DNA of 64,000 nucleotides from Streptomyces diastatochromogenes (GTDB lineage Bacteria; Actinomycetota; Actinomycetes; Streptomycetales; Streptomycetaceae): NCBI GenBank assembly GCA_026913215.1, contig JAPTYK010000001.1, forward strand, positions 2,604,001 through 2,668,000. Direction: 5' to 3'. Both the position numbers and the translations under genes were made by a program. The first letter of the stretch is position 1. The number at the start of each line of letters is the position of its first letter. Shown here piece by piece: positions 1 through 8,507 of the stretch. The notes under the pieces were generated by a model. It was not told the origin of the DNA, made no database searches, and worked only from the letters and a program-made list of their open reading frames with translations.

Positions 1-659
1 GCCGGGCTTCGTCGTGATCTTGATGACGACCCGGTCGGAGAGCACCTTCGTGCCGCCGGTGACCGCGCACCGGTCGCCGCCGGACTCCCGGATGACGGGG
101 GCGGACTCGCCGGTGATCGCGGACTCGTCGACGGACGCGACGCCCTCGACGACGTCCCCGTCGCCGGGGATGACGTCCCGGCCTCGCAGACCACCAGGTC
201 GCCGATCCTCAGCTCGGTGCCGGGGACCCGCTCCTCGCCCGTCTTCGTCACACGGCGGGCGACGGTGTCGGTCTTGGCCTTGCGCAGGGTGTCGGCCTGC
301 GCCTTGCCCCGGCCCTCGGCGACGGCCTCGGCGAGGTTGGCGAAGACGGTGGTCAGCCACAGCCAGGCGGTGATCGCCCAGCCGAACCAGTCCCCCGGGT
401 TCTTGACGGCGAGGGCGGTGGTGACGACCGAGCCGACCAGCACCACGAACATGACCGGCGACTTGACCATCACACGCAGGTCGAGCTTGCGCAGGGCGTC
501 CGGGAAGGAGCTGACCAGCTGCTTCGGGTCGAACAGCCCGCCGCCGACCCGACCGGGGGCGTGGTGTCCGGCGGACAGGTCGCCGTGCGGGGCCTTGGTG
601 GCCGTGGCGATAGACGACTGGTTCACAGCGTCCTCTTGCTTCTTTGCGTCGATGTTCAT
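1..659 (-). CDS. kdpB: KdpB, potassium-transporting P-type ATPase subunit B (5' part only)
   Basis: This is the N-terminal part of the catalytic subunit of the KdpFABC high-affinity K+ pump. It begins [10 protein letters not shown] at an ATG that overlaps the kdpA stop as ATGA, so the two are translationally coupled. Visible are two early membrane segments ([20 protein letters not shown] and the [17 protein letters not shown] region) and the actuator motif [12 protein letters not shown]. The phosphorylation motif DKTGT lies outside the window. The frame breaks near position 180: GAG-GCC-GGG-ACG should read GCC-GGG-GAC, so one G of a G4 run is missing. I read this as a base-calling deletion, because the protein is normal on both sides of it. 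Confidence 0.93.
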   Translation of the reverse strand, partial: MNIDAKKQEDAVNQSSIATATKAPHGDLSAGHHAPGRVGGGLFDPKQLVSSFPDALRKLDLRVMVKSPVMFVVLVGSVVTTALAVKNPGDWFGWAITAWLWLTTVFANLAEAVAEGRGKAQADTLRKAKTDTVARRVTKTGEERVPGTELRIGDLVVCEAGTSSPATGTSSRASRPSTSPRSPASPPPSSGSPAATGARSPAARRCSPTGSSSRSRRSP

Positions 660-2320
660 GCCGCGAGCCCTTCGGCGAGCGGTCCCAGGGCGAGGGCCGG
701 GAAGTAGGTGAGACCGGTGACGATCACGATCGTGCCGACCAACAGGCCGGTGAACAGCGGCTTCTCCGTCCGCAGCGTGCCCGCCGTCTCCGGTACGGGC
801 GTCTGCTCGGCCAGCGAACCGGCGAGGGCGAGGACGAAGACCATCGGCAGGAACCGGCCCAGGAGCATCGCGAGACCGATCGTGGTGTTGAACCACTGGG
901 TGTCGGCGTTCAGGCCCGCGAAGGCGGAGCCGTTGTTGTTGGCGCCGGAGGTGTACGCGTAGAGGATCTCGGAGAAACCGTGCGCGCCGGAGTTGGTCAT
1001 CGAGTGCGCGGGCGTCGGCAGGGCCATCGCCACGGCGGTGAAGCACAGGACCAGGGCCGGGGTGACGAGGATGTAGCAGGCCGCGAACTTGATCTCGCGG
1101 GTGCCGATCTTCTTGCCCAGGTACTCCGGGGTGCGGCCGACCATCAGACCGGCGAGGAACACCGCGATGACCGCCATGATCAGCATGCCGTAGAGGCCGG
1201 AACCGACGCCGCCGGGCGCGATCTCGCCGAGCTGCATGCCCAGCATGGTGATCCCGCCGCCGAAGCCGGTGTACGAGGAGTGGAAGGAGTTCACCGCGCC
1301 CGTCGAGGTGAGCGTGGTGGCGACCGCGAAGATCGACGAGCCGCCGATCCCGAAGCGGGTCTCCTTGCCCTCCATCGCCCCGCCCGCGAGGTCGAACGCC
1401 GGGCCGTGGTGGGCGAACTCGGTCCACATCATCAGGCCGGTGAAGGCGAGCCAGATGGTGGCCATCGTGCCCAGGATCGCGTAGCCCTGCTTCAGCGAGC
1501 CGACCATCCGGCCGAAGGTCCGCGTCAGCGCGAAGGGGATGACCAGGATCAGGTAGATCTCGAAGAGGTTCGACAGCCCGTTGGGGTTCTCGAAGGGGTG
1601 CGCGGAGTTGGCGTTGAAGTAGCCGCCGCCGTTGGTGCCCAGCTCCTTGATGGCCTCCTGCGAGGCCACCGCCCCGCCGTTCCACTGCTGCGAGCCGCCC
1701 GCGAACTGGCCGACCTCGTGGATCCCGGCAAAGTTCTGGATCGCCCCGCAGGCCACCAGCACCAGCGCGCCGATCACCGCGATCGGCAGCAGGATCCGCA
1801 CGGTCCCCCGGACCAGGTCGGCCCAGAAGTTGCCCAGCTCACCCGTACGGGAGCGGGCGAAGCCGCGGACGAGAGCGACCGCGACGGCGATGCCGACGGC
1901 CGCCGACACGAAGTTCTGCACCGCCAGGCCGCCGGTCTGCACGACGTGCCCCATGGCCTGCTCTCCGTAGTACGACTGCCAGTTGGTGTTGGCGACGAAG
2001 GAGGCCGCGGTGTTGAAGGCCTGGTCCGGGTCGATCGACACGAAGCCGAGCGAGCCGGGCAGCGAGCCCTGCACCCGCTGGAGCAGGTAGAGGAAGAGGA
2101 CGCTCACAACGGAGAAGGCGAGCACCCCGCGCAGATACGCCGGCCAGCGCATCTCGACGTCCGGGTTGGCGCCGATCGCCTTGTAGATCCACTTCTCGGG
2201 CTTGTAGTGCTTCTCCGAGGAGTACACCTTGGCCATGTGGTCACCCAGCGGCCGGTAGGAGAGGCCGAGCGCGACGACGAGGGCCAGGAGCTGGAGGACT
2301 CCAGCAAGAACGGGACTCAT
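656..2320 (-). CDS. kdpA: KdpA, potassium-binding/channel subunit of the Kdp ATPase
   Basis: KdpA (554 aa, normal length) forms the K+ selectivity filter and channel of the Kdp complex in the cytoplasmic membrane. About ten hydrophobic segments are present. The filter loops are visible as [18 protein letters not shown] near residue 230 and [13 protein letters not shown] near residue 460. The frame is intact from [10 protein letters not shown] to its stop, which overlaps the kdpB start. The order 27-aa peptide, kdpF, kdpA, kdpB fits a single operon read leftward; kdpC and any KdpDE sensor would lie beyond the window edge. In the family, expression responds to K+ limitation; no regulator gene is visible here. 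Confidence 0.97.
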   Translation of the reverse strand: MSPVLAGVLQLLALVVALGLSYRPLGDHMAKVYSSEKHYKPEKWIYKAIGANPDVEMRWPAYLRGVLAFSVVSVLFLYLLQRVQGSLPGSLGFVSIDPDQAFNTAASFVANTNWQSYYGEQAMGHVVQTGGLAVQNFVSAAVGIAVAVALVRGFARSRTGELGNFWADLVRGTVRILLPIAVIGALVLVACGAIQNFAGIHEVGQFAGGSQQWNGGAVASQEAIKELGTNGGGYFNANSAHPFENPNGLSNLFEIYLILVIPFALTRTFGRMVGSLKQGYAILGTMATIWLAFTGLMMWTEFAHHGPAFDLAGGAMEGKETRFGIGGSSIFAVATTLTSTGAVNSFHSSYTGFGGGITMLGMQLGEIAPGGVGSGLYGMLIMAVIAVFLAGLMVGRTPEYLGKKIGTREIKFAACYILVTPALVLCFTAVAMALPTPAHSMTNSGAHGFSEILYAYTSGANNNGSAFAGLNADTQWFNTTIGLAMLLGRFLPMVFVLALAGSLAEQTPVPETAGTLRTEKPLFTGLLVGTIVIVTGLTYFPALALGPLAEGLAA

Positions 2321-2329
2321 CTGGGGACC

Positions 2330-2419
2330 TCAGAACCTCTCCGGCTTGACGAGGGCGAGGACGAGATAGCCAAGGAGGGCGGCCGCGACGAGCAGACCGA
2401 CGATGTTCTCGGCAGTCAC
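2330..2419 (-). CDS. kdpF: KdpF, 29-aa membrane peptide of the Kdp complex
   Basis: A 29-residue single-span peptide reading MTAENIVGLLVAAALLGYLV and ending LALVKPERF, the usual KdpF pattern in actinomycetes. KdpF stabilises the KdpABC complex. It starts with a GTG that overlaps the preceding gene's stop (GTGA), and ends 10 bp before kdpA. The hydrophobic stretch covers residues 6-24. Confidence 0.9.
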   Translation of the reverse strand: MTAENIVGLLVAAALLGYLVLALVKPERF

Positions 2420-2499
2420 AGCTTGGCCACCCCCTTGGCGATGAAGGCCACCAGCGCGAAGACCGCGACCGTGGTGACGACGAAGGCCACGTCGGCCAT
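2416..2499 (-). CDS. 27-aa membrane peptide at the head of the kdp operon
   Basis: A short frame reads MADVAFVVTTVAVFALVAFI and ends AKGVAKL. It has a GGGAG ribosome site 8 bp upstream of its ATG, and its stop overlaps the kdpF GTG by GTGA. The product is one hydrophobic helix with a basic tail. The SD site and tight coupling argue that it is translated. I do not know a function. It could be a second small Kdp accessory subunit or a leader that couples translation of kdpF. Confidence 0.72.
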   Translation of the reverse strand: MADVAFVVTTVAVFALVAFIAKGVAKL

Positions 2500-2839
2500 C
2501 GTGAGCTCCCGGATGCAGGAAGAAGGAAGAACGGATTCTCGGACGAGATGAGGAAACCCCGCGCCGGGCCGCTCATCGCCTCCGTTGACGTGCCCCTAAC
2601 GCCGCGAATGCCCGTCTTGACGCTTCCTCTACGCCTGCTCCGCGTGAAGCTCTCCCATTGCCAGTGACCAGAAGTGCACATATCTTCGAGCCGACACCTA
2701 CGGACCGGGATGCTCGTCAGTCCCGGGGCGGTCCGCCGTTCACGGGCCGGACGGCGGGGAGCGCACCCTCCTGGACGAGGAGGACGCTGGACGCCGGGCG
2801 TACGGGATATCCGTATCCACGTACCCGCAGGAGCTGTAC
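2500..2839. promoter_or_regulatory. Divergent kdp / uricase intergenic region
   Basis: About 340 bp between the kdp operon (leftward) and the uricase gene (rightward) must hold both promoters. The part next to kdp is less GC-rich than its surroundings. A near-palindrome TACGGGATATCCGTA lies at 2801-2815, 25 bp before the uricase start, and could be an operator; no regulator gene for it is nearby. No gene was recognised in this interval. Confidence 0.4.
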
Positions 2840-3757
2840 ATGAGCAAGCACGTCCTGGCCCAGAACCAGTACGGCAAGGCCGAGAACCGCATCGTCACGG
2901 TCACCCGCAAGGGCAACGACGGCGCGTGGCACGAGGTCCGCGACCTGAACGTGTCGGTGGCGCTGCGCGGCGAGTTCCGCGAGGTCCACCTGACCGGGGA
3001 CAACGGCAACTGCCTGCCGACCGACACCACCAAGAACACGGTCTACGCCTTCGCCAAGGAGCACGGCGTCGCCTCCCCCGAGGCCTTCGGCATCCTCCTG
3101 GCGAAGCACTTCGTGTCCTCCCAGCCCGTGATCCACGAGGCCCAGATCCGGATCGAGGAGTTCGCCTGGGAGCGGATCTCCGTACCCAGCCGCAAGGAGC
3201 AGCACTCCTTCGCCCGCAAGGGGCAGGAGGTCCGCACCGCGCAGATCACGTACTCGGAGAACACCGGCCTCCAGGTCCTCTCGGGCCTCAAGGAGCTGAC
3301 GGTGATGAACTCGACGAACTCCGAGTTCCACGGCTTCATCAAGGACCGGTACACGACGCTCCAGGAGGCGTACGACCGCATCCTGGCCACCAAGGTGACC
3401 GCCCGCTGGGCGAACTCGGCCTCGGCCGCGGCGGACGCGGGGCACGACTGGGACGCCTCGTACGCGAAGGTGCGGCGCCACATGCTGGAGGCGTTCGCGG
3501 AGACGTACAGCTACTCGCTCCAGCAGACCCTGCACGCGATGGCGGACCGGGTCCTGGACCACGTCTCCACGGTCAACGAGGTCCGGCTGAACCTGCCGAA
3601 CAAGCACCACTTCCTGGTGGACCTGGAGCCGTTCGGCCTGAAGAACGACAACGAGGTGTACTTCGCGGCCGACCGGATGTACGGCCTGATCGAGGGCACC
3701 ATCCACCGTGACGGCGTCCAGCCGGTGATCGCGACCAGCGACTGGATCACCGCCTGA
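2840..3757 (+). CDS. pucL: Urate oxidase (uricase)
   Basis: Cofactor-free urate oxidase that converts urate to 5-hydroxyisourate in purine catabolism. The 305-aa length is normal and the frame is intact. The catalytic elements are visible: Lys in YGKAENRIV (residue about 13), Thr in LPTDTTKNT (about 67) and His in NKHHFLVDLEPFGL (about 255). An AGGAG site precedes the ATG by 7 bp. The hydroxyisourate hydrolase and OHCU decarboxylase genes that often accompany it are absent here, so the gene appears to be expressed alone. It faces the crcB pair and ends in a shared hairpin. Confidence 0.96.
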   Translation: MSKHVLAQNQYGKAENRIVTVTRKGNDGAWHEVRDLNVSVALRGEFREVHLTGDNGNCLPTDTTKNTVYAFAKEHGVASPEAFGILLAKHFVSSQPVIHEAQIRIEEFAWERISVPSRKEQHSFARKGQEVRTAQITYSENTGLQVLSGLKELTVMNSTNSEFHGFIKDRYTTLQEAYDRILATKVTARWANSASAAADAGHDWDASYAKVRRHMLEAFAETYSYSLQQTLHAMADRVLDHVSTVNEVRLNLPNKHHFLVDLEPFGLKNDNEVYFAADRMYGLIEGTIHRDGVQPVIATSDWITA

Positions 3758-3770
3758 CCCGGTGGGTCAG
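3754..3770. terminator. Hairpin containing both convergent stop codons
   Basis: CTGACCC-GGT-GGGTCAG forms a 7-bp perfect stem with a 3-nt loop. The uricase stop (3755-3757) and the crcB stop (complement of 3767-3769) lie inside the two arms, so the two genes end inside one bidirectional hairpin. Confidence 0.6.
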
Positions 3771-4121
3771 AGGAGCCCGGCCGCCGTCTCGACTCCCAGC
3801 CACACGGCTCCGAGTCCGGCGGCCAGGCTCCCGGCCGCGTTCAGCGCCGCGTAGCCCTTCGCCCCGTTCTCGTACAGCCGGAACGTCTCGTACGAGAAGG
3901 TGGAGTACGTGGTGAGGGCGCCGCAGAAGCCCGTGCCGAGCAGCAGGTGGGCCTGGGCCGAGGAGACTCCGGTCAGGAGCCCGAGGACGAACGAGCCCAC
4001 GACGTTGACGGTGAAGGTGCCCCACGGGAAGACCGAGTCGTGGCGCGCCTGGACCGCGCGGTCGGTGAGGTAGCGCAGGGTGCGCCGACGGCGGCCCCGC
4101 GACGACGAGCAGCCAGTTCAC
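3767..4121 (-). CDS. crcB: CrcB/Fluc fluoride exporter, second copy (two frameshifts)
   Basis: Small four-helix Fluc-family fluoride channel protein of about 117 aa. The GTG start gives [10 protein letters not shown] and overlaps the stop of the upstream copy. Typical motifs follow: [12 protein letters not shown], then [19 protein letters not shown]. Two single-base deletions are evident, one in the G run near 4100 and one in the C run near 4084, because three frames must be joined to obtain the family sequence. Paired overlapping crcB genes are common in actinomycetes and are thought to form a heterodimeric dual-topology channel. I see no fluoride riboswitch upstream of the pair. Confidence 0.85.
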
Positions 4122-4532
4122 GCGCGCCTCCCCGGGCCCGTACGACCGCCCGGGCGGCGGTGACGCCCGCCGCGACGGCGGCGAGGGCGGTGAACAGCGT
4201 CCCGCCCAGATAGAGCAGACCGCGCACCGGGTCGCCCGCGTCCAGCAGGCGCCGGGTGTCGAGGGCGTACGTCGAGAAGGTGGTGAACCCGCCGCAGATC
4301 CCGGTGCCGAGGAAGGGCCGGAGCAGCGGGTGCGGGGCGGTCGTGGTCTCGGTGAGGAGGACCATGAGGGCGCCGAGCACCGCGCAGCCGGTCGCGTTGA
4401 CCGTGAGGACCGTCCAGGGAAGGCGCTGTCCGGGGTGGGCCAGGCGAGCGTGGCCCCGTAGCGCGCGACCGCGCCGAGCGCGCCGCCGACGGCCACCACC
4501 GCGACGACCGGCAGTTCCTTGCGCAGCCCCAT
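4118..4532 (-). CDS. crcB: CrcB/Fluc fluoride exporter, first copy (two frameshifts)
   Basis: The first gene of the Fluc pair begins MGLRKELPVVAVVAVGGALG, contains the family signature VARYGATLAWP and later GTGICGGFTTFSTYALDTR. One C is missing from the run near 4422 (FPG should be FPWTVLTVNATG). One G is missing near 4130; restoring it ends the protein in RARGRRA with a stop that overlaps the next gene's GTG. As written, the frame runs on into the second copy, which is not expected for this family. Confidence 0.85.
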
Positions 4533-5023
4533 GCGCCCAAGGTTACGAGAGGCCCGCGAGGGGCCGGGACGGGGACCGGGGGTTCCGGACCGGCTGGCTT
4601 CGGAGCCGGGCGGCTTCGGGGCCGGGCGCGGCGTCGAGGCTTCGGACCAAGACTTCCGAGCGCGGCTCCGGAGCAAGGCTTCGGAGCAAGTGCGAGGCAT
4701 GCACGGGCGCGGTCCCCGGCCTGGGGCATTAACCGGGATCCGGCCCGTGCCGCCTCGCTCTGCGATGGTCCGGCCACGGGCTGCGACGGGTCAAAGGAGG
4801 GCCGGCGAGTCTGTCAGATCCCCCCTCGGGGTATTCCGGAAGCCCGGTGAGGGGTCCGCGAGGGGTGAGGGCAGGGGCTCTGACCTGCGAGGACACGCGG
4901 AGAGGTGGCCGGGCCACCATCCGGCGGCCGATTCGGGTGCCGGGTACACCTCGTCCCCGCGGGCGGGGCGGGCGAGGTGGTGGAGCAGCGGGAGGAGCTG
5001 CGCAACCTTCGGGCAGGAGTGTC
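4533..5023. other. Intergenic stretch with degenerate CTTCGGA repeats
   Basis: Roughly 490 bp between crcB and the transposase-like gene. Between 4590 and 4690 the motif GGCTTCGGAGC and close variants (GGCTTCGGGGC, GAGGCTTCGGACC, GGCTCCGGAGC, GGCTTCGGAGC) recur about five times with irregular spacing. The rest holds no frame I can support; a G-rich stretch with AAAGGAGGG at 4794-4802 is not followed by a convincing start. Confidence 0.5.
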
Positions 5024-6282
5024 GTGAGTACATCCGTCGCAACCAAGCGCAGGGCCGTCACCGGGGCCGTCGCCCCGGCCGTGCCCCTGGGCGTCGTCAG
5101 GTCCTCCGGCGGCGCGGCCGACTCGCGCGGGGACGTCTACGCCGAGCTGTGCGCCGCGCTGTTCTCCGGCTTCCCGCGCCGCGACCAGCGGCTGAAGGCC
5201 GAGCAGTACCTGCACGGGCTGCTCACGGCGCAGGGCCGCAAGTCGATACGGAACATCGCCGCCCAGATCGGCGGTCCGGCGGCCGAGCAGAGCCTGCACC
5301 ACTTCGTGTCCAGCTCCACCTGGGACTGGCAGCCCATGCGGGCCTCGCTCGCGAAGTACCTGGAGCGGAACACCTGCCCGCAGGCGTGGGTGGTGCGGCC
5401 GATGCCGATCCCGAAGGCCGGCGAGCACTCGGTGGGCGTGGACCGCCGGTTCGACCCGGAGCGCGGGCAGGTCTTCCACGGGCAGCAGGCGTTCGGGGTG
5501 TGGTTCGCGAGCGACGAGCTGAGCGTGCCGGTCAACTGGCGGCTGTTCCTGCCGGACCCCTGGGTGAAGGACCGCACGCGGCGCGACCGCGCGGAGGTCC
5601 CCAGGAGGCCGGCGAGGAGACCCTGGAGGAGTGCGCGGTCGCGGCGGCGCTCGACACCGCCCGCTGGTCCGACGTCGCCCGCAAGCCGGTGCTGCTCGAC
5701 ATCCGGGGCGGCGCGGGGCGGGCCGCCCTGACGCGGCTCGCCGGGGCGGGCGTGCCGGTGGTGGCGCGGATCAACCCGGGCTCGCGGCTCGCGATCGCCG
5801 ACCGTTCGCTGCCCGGCTTCGGCGCGGGCCCGCTGTCGGCCGTGCAGATCCTGGAGTCCCTCAAGGGCTGCGCAGGCCGGTGAGCTGGGTGGACACGGTG
5901 GCGGGGCGCGGACCTCGCGGACCTCGCTCGCGACGGCCGTGCGGGTCGCGCTGCCCACGCCGGGCGGGGAGCGGATGCGTCCGCTGGTGCTGCTCGGCGA
6001 ATGGGACGACCCGCGCAGGGCGCCGGCCCGGGTGTGGATCAGCGATCTGACGAACTCCCCGGTCGGCTCGCTGGTGCGGATCACGAAGCTCGGCCGCCGG
6101 GTGGAGCGGGACTTCGCGGAGGTCGGCGAGGGGGCGGGGCTGCGGGACTTCGTGGGCCGCTCGTACCGCGGCTGGCACCGTCACATCACGCTGGCCTCGG
6201 CGGCGCACGCGGCGACGGTCCTGGCGGCGGCTGGGACTCGGCCTACGACACGGGGTACGCCGCCCGGCGCTCGGCGAGCTGA
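5024..6282 (+). CDS. IS701-like DDE transposase-family protein (frameshifted)
   Basis: A DDE-type transposase-family protein of about 410 aa once four frame breaks (near 5600, 5868, 5908 and 6232) are bridged. Recognisable blocks are RRDQRLKAEQYLHGLL, KSIRNIAAQIGGPAAEQSLH, TWDWQPMRASLAKYLE, VGVDRRFDPERGQVFHGQQA and SWVDTVAGRG. Such IS701-like proteins are widespread in Streptomyces. The GTG start follows AGGAG by 4 bp. I see no terminal inverted repeats or target duplication around it, so it is either an old immobile copy or a domesticated gene. Its 3' end lies next to the 21-bp repeats and overlaps the tail of the regulator on the other strand. Confidence 0.7.
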
Positions 6283-8345
6283 CCGCGGCGCCCGGCGAGC
6301 TAACCGCGGCGCTCGGCGACCTGACCGCCGGTCGGTCAGCCGGGTCCCGCGGGTCCCGCCGGTCCCGTGGGGCGCGGCCGCGGGCGAGAGCTCGCGGGTC
6401 CGCTGGAGGCGCAGTGCCAGCTGCACCTCCAGGACCTGGCCGGGCTTCTGCCATTCGGGGCCGAGGAGTTCACCGATCCGTTCCAGGCGGCGGGAGACCG
6501 TGTTGGGGTGGACGTGGAGCGCCTCGGCCGCGTTCGTGGGGCTGCCGCCGGAGGCGAAGTAGGCCTCCAGGGTGTGGGTGAGGTCGGTGAACCGCTCGGC
6601 GTCGTAGTCCAGTACGGGTCCGATCGCCGATTCGACGAAGCCGTCGACGTCGTTGTCGTCGGAGAGCAGCAGCCCGAGGAAGCCGAGGTCCTGCATGGAG
6701 GCGGCCGTTCCGGTGCCGCCGAGGGCGCTCATCGCGTCCAGGCAGCGGCCGGCCTCCTGGTGGATGCGTCCGATGCCGTCCGGGCTCTGGGCGGGTCCGG
6801 CGGCGGCGACGGAGACGGGGTGGCCGAGCAGCGGGGTCAGTTCGGCGGCGACGGCCTTGGCGGCGGCCGAGGCGTCGATGCCGGGGAGCAGCAGCACGAT
6901 GCGGCCGCCCTGCACGGTCTTGAGGCCGGAGAGGCGGTACGCGTACGAGGACGCCCACACCACCGCCCGGCCCTGCTCGCCGCCCTCGGGCCGGGCGAGC
7001 ACGAGGACGTGCGGGCGGCGCAGGTCGACGCCGAGGCGGCGGGCCCGCTGGGCGATCTGCTGCGGCGCGTGCGGCGGGTCGGCGATGAGGTCGTCGAGGA
7101 GTTCGTCGCGGACGGGTCCTTCGGCGACGGCGGTGGAGCGGCGCATCAGGAGGAGGAAGGCGACGGACTGGGCGGCGAGTTCGAGGAGGCGTTCGTCCTC
7201 GCCGGTGAGGCCGCCTGCGGCGCGGATGACGAGGCCGCCGAGGTCCTCGGAGCCCGCGATGACCGGCGCGACCCAGGTGTCGTCGGCGGCGGGGACCGGG
7301 CGGCGGCGGGCGTGGGCGTCGAGGGAGGCCTTGGCGATGGCCTCCTCGTCGAGGCCGGGATGTCCCCGGCGCCGGCGAGGGGGCGGCCGCCGGGGTCGCG
7401 GATCAGCACGGTCGCGTCGAGCGCGTCGGAGGCCGCCTTGGCCACGTGGCACAGGTCGCCGCCGGCGAGGACGAGGTTCATGATGCGGCCGTGGGCCTCG
7501 CTGACGTGCCGCATGCGGGTGAGGCGGGTGCGGACCCGGGCGCTGTCCCGTTCCAGTTCGGAGACCTCGGCGCGGGTGTGGTCGAGGAGTCCGGCCTTCT
7601 CGACGGCGAGGGCGGCGAGGTCGGCGAGGGCGGCGAGGAGTCCGATCTCCTCGCCGGTGTGGTGCCGGACGCGCCGGTCGGCGCCGTGCAGGACGCCTAT
7701 GACGGTGTCGCCGCTGCGCAGCGGCGCGGCGACGATCGCGTGGAGTCCTTCGGCGCGCAGGGCGGATTCGGCGTCCTCGTCGAAGGCGGGGGCGTGGACG
7801 CCGGCGTCGAGGGAGCCGGAGGGGCGAAGCGCTCGTCGGCGAGGTAGTCGGCGGTCCAGACGGGTTCGCCGTGGAGGTGGACGGCACCGCCGAGTCCGTA
7901 CCCGTCGGCGATCCGGAGTCCGGGGCGAGGCGGGGGCCGGGGCCGGGCGGGGTGCGGGAGCCCTCGGTGGTGTGGACGTGGCCGGCGCCGTGCGGGTCGC
8001 GCAGGGTCACGTACGCGAGGTCGAGGCCGAGGAGCCGGCGGGCGCGGCGGGTGATGACGCGGAGCAGGCTGTCGAGGTCGTAGGAGAGGTGAGGTCGCGG
8101 GCGGTGTCGGTGAGGGCGGCGAGTCCGTCCTCGTGGCGGGCTTCGCGGGCGCGTGCGGCGTGGACCTCGCCGGCGAGTTCGACGGCCCGCTCCAGGCGGT
8201 GGAGCTCCCCGTCGGCGAGGCCGGTCCGGCGGGCCTCGTCGAGGAGGTCGTCGAACCGGGCGGGCGGGGCCTGCCGGGCGAGCAGTTCGAGGACCGTGAG
8301 CAGCGCGTCGGCACCACCGGCTCCGTCCGCGCGGTCCCCTGTCAT
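6181..8345 (-). CDS. GAF / PucR-CdaR-type transcriptional regulator (frameshifted)
   Basis: Bridging four frame breaks (near 8090, 7915, 7820 and 7362) gives a regulator of about 700 aa. It has an N-terminal helical part, a GAF-like domain (LLRVITRRARRLLGLDLAYV to RHHTGEEIGLLAALADLAAL), a middle PucR-type domain, and a C-terminal PucR/CdaR helix-turn-helix (SPTNAAEALHVHPNTVSRRL). The ligand is unknown. The natural end is probably close to 6330: the last 60 or so residues are an Arg/Ala repeat tail produced by the 21-bp tandem repeat and by reading antisense into the transposase-like gene. The ATG is preceded by a weak ribosome site. Confidence 0.8.
6266..6328. repeat. Three tandem copies of a 21-bp unit
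   Basis: Copies at 6266-6286, 6287-6307 and 6308-6328 begin GGCGCTCGGCGAGC, GGCGCCCGGCGAGC and GGCGCTCGGCGACC, and all end ACCGC. Because 21 is a multiple of three, on the minus strand they encode a 7-residue repeat of the type RRAPRxA at the tail of the GAF/PucR regulator. Confidence 0.85.
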
Positions 8346-8403
8346 GGCCCCTACCCCCGTGGTCGAGCGAAATCGGGCACCTGGGAGGAAACCCGTACTG
8401 CCC

Positions 8404-8420
8404 GCCGAAAATAATTCGGC
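8404..8420. terminator. Small hairpin between the SARP gene and the PucR-type gene
   Basis: GCCGAA-AATAA-TTCGGC, a 6-bp stem with an AT loop in an otherwise GC-rich region, lies just downstream of the SARP stop and upstream of the regulator start. It could be a weak terminator or part of an operator. Confidence 0.35.
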
Positions 8421-8507
8421 TTCGGGAGTCGGTCAACGGTGAGTTGCCGCACTTCATTCCCCGTGGGGACGATCACTCCACCGGGGGCCGCCGTGTGGCG
8501 CGGCGGG

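Noticed and set aside
644..2551. Long plus-strand open frame opposite kdpA
   Set aside because: It is the antisense of an intact, well-recognised kdpA and has a Gly/Arg/Asp/Glu/Val-rich composition typical of GC-rich shadow frames.
4533..4700. Fluoride riboswitch ahead of the crcB pair
   Set aside because: I looked for the conserved crcB-motif core on the minus strand upstream of 4532 and did not see it.
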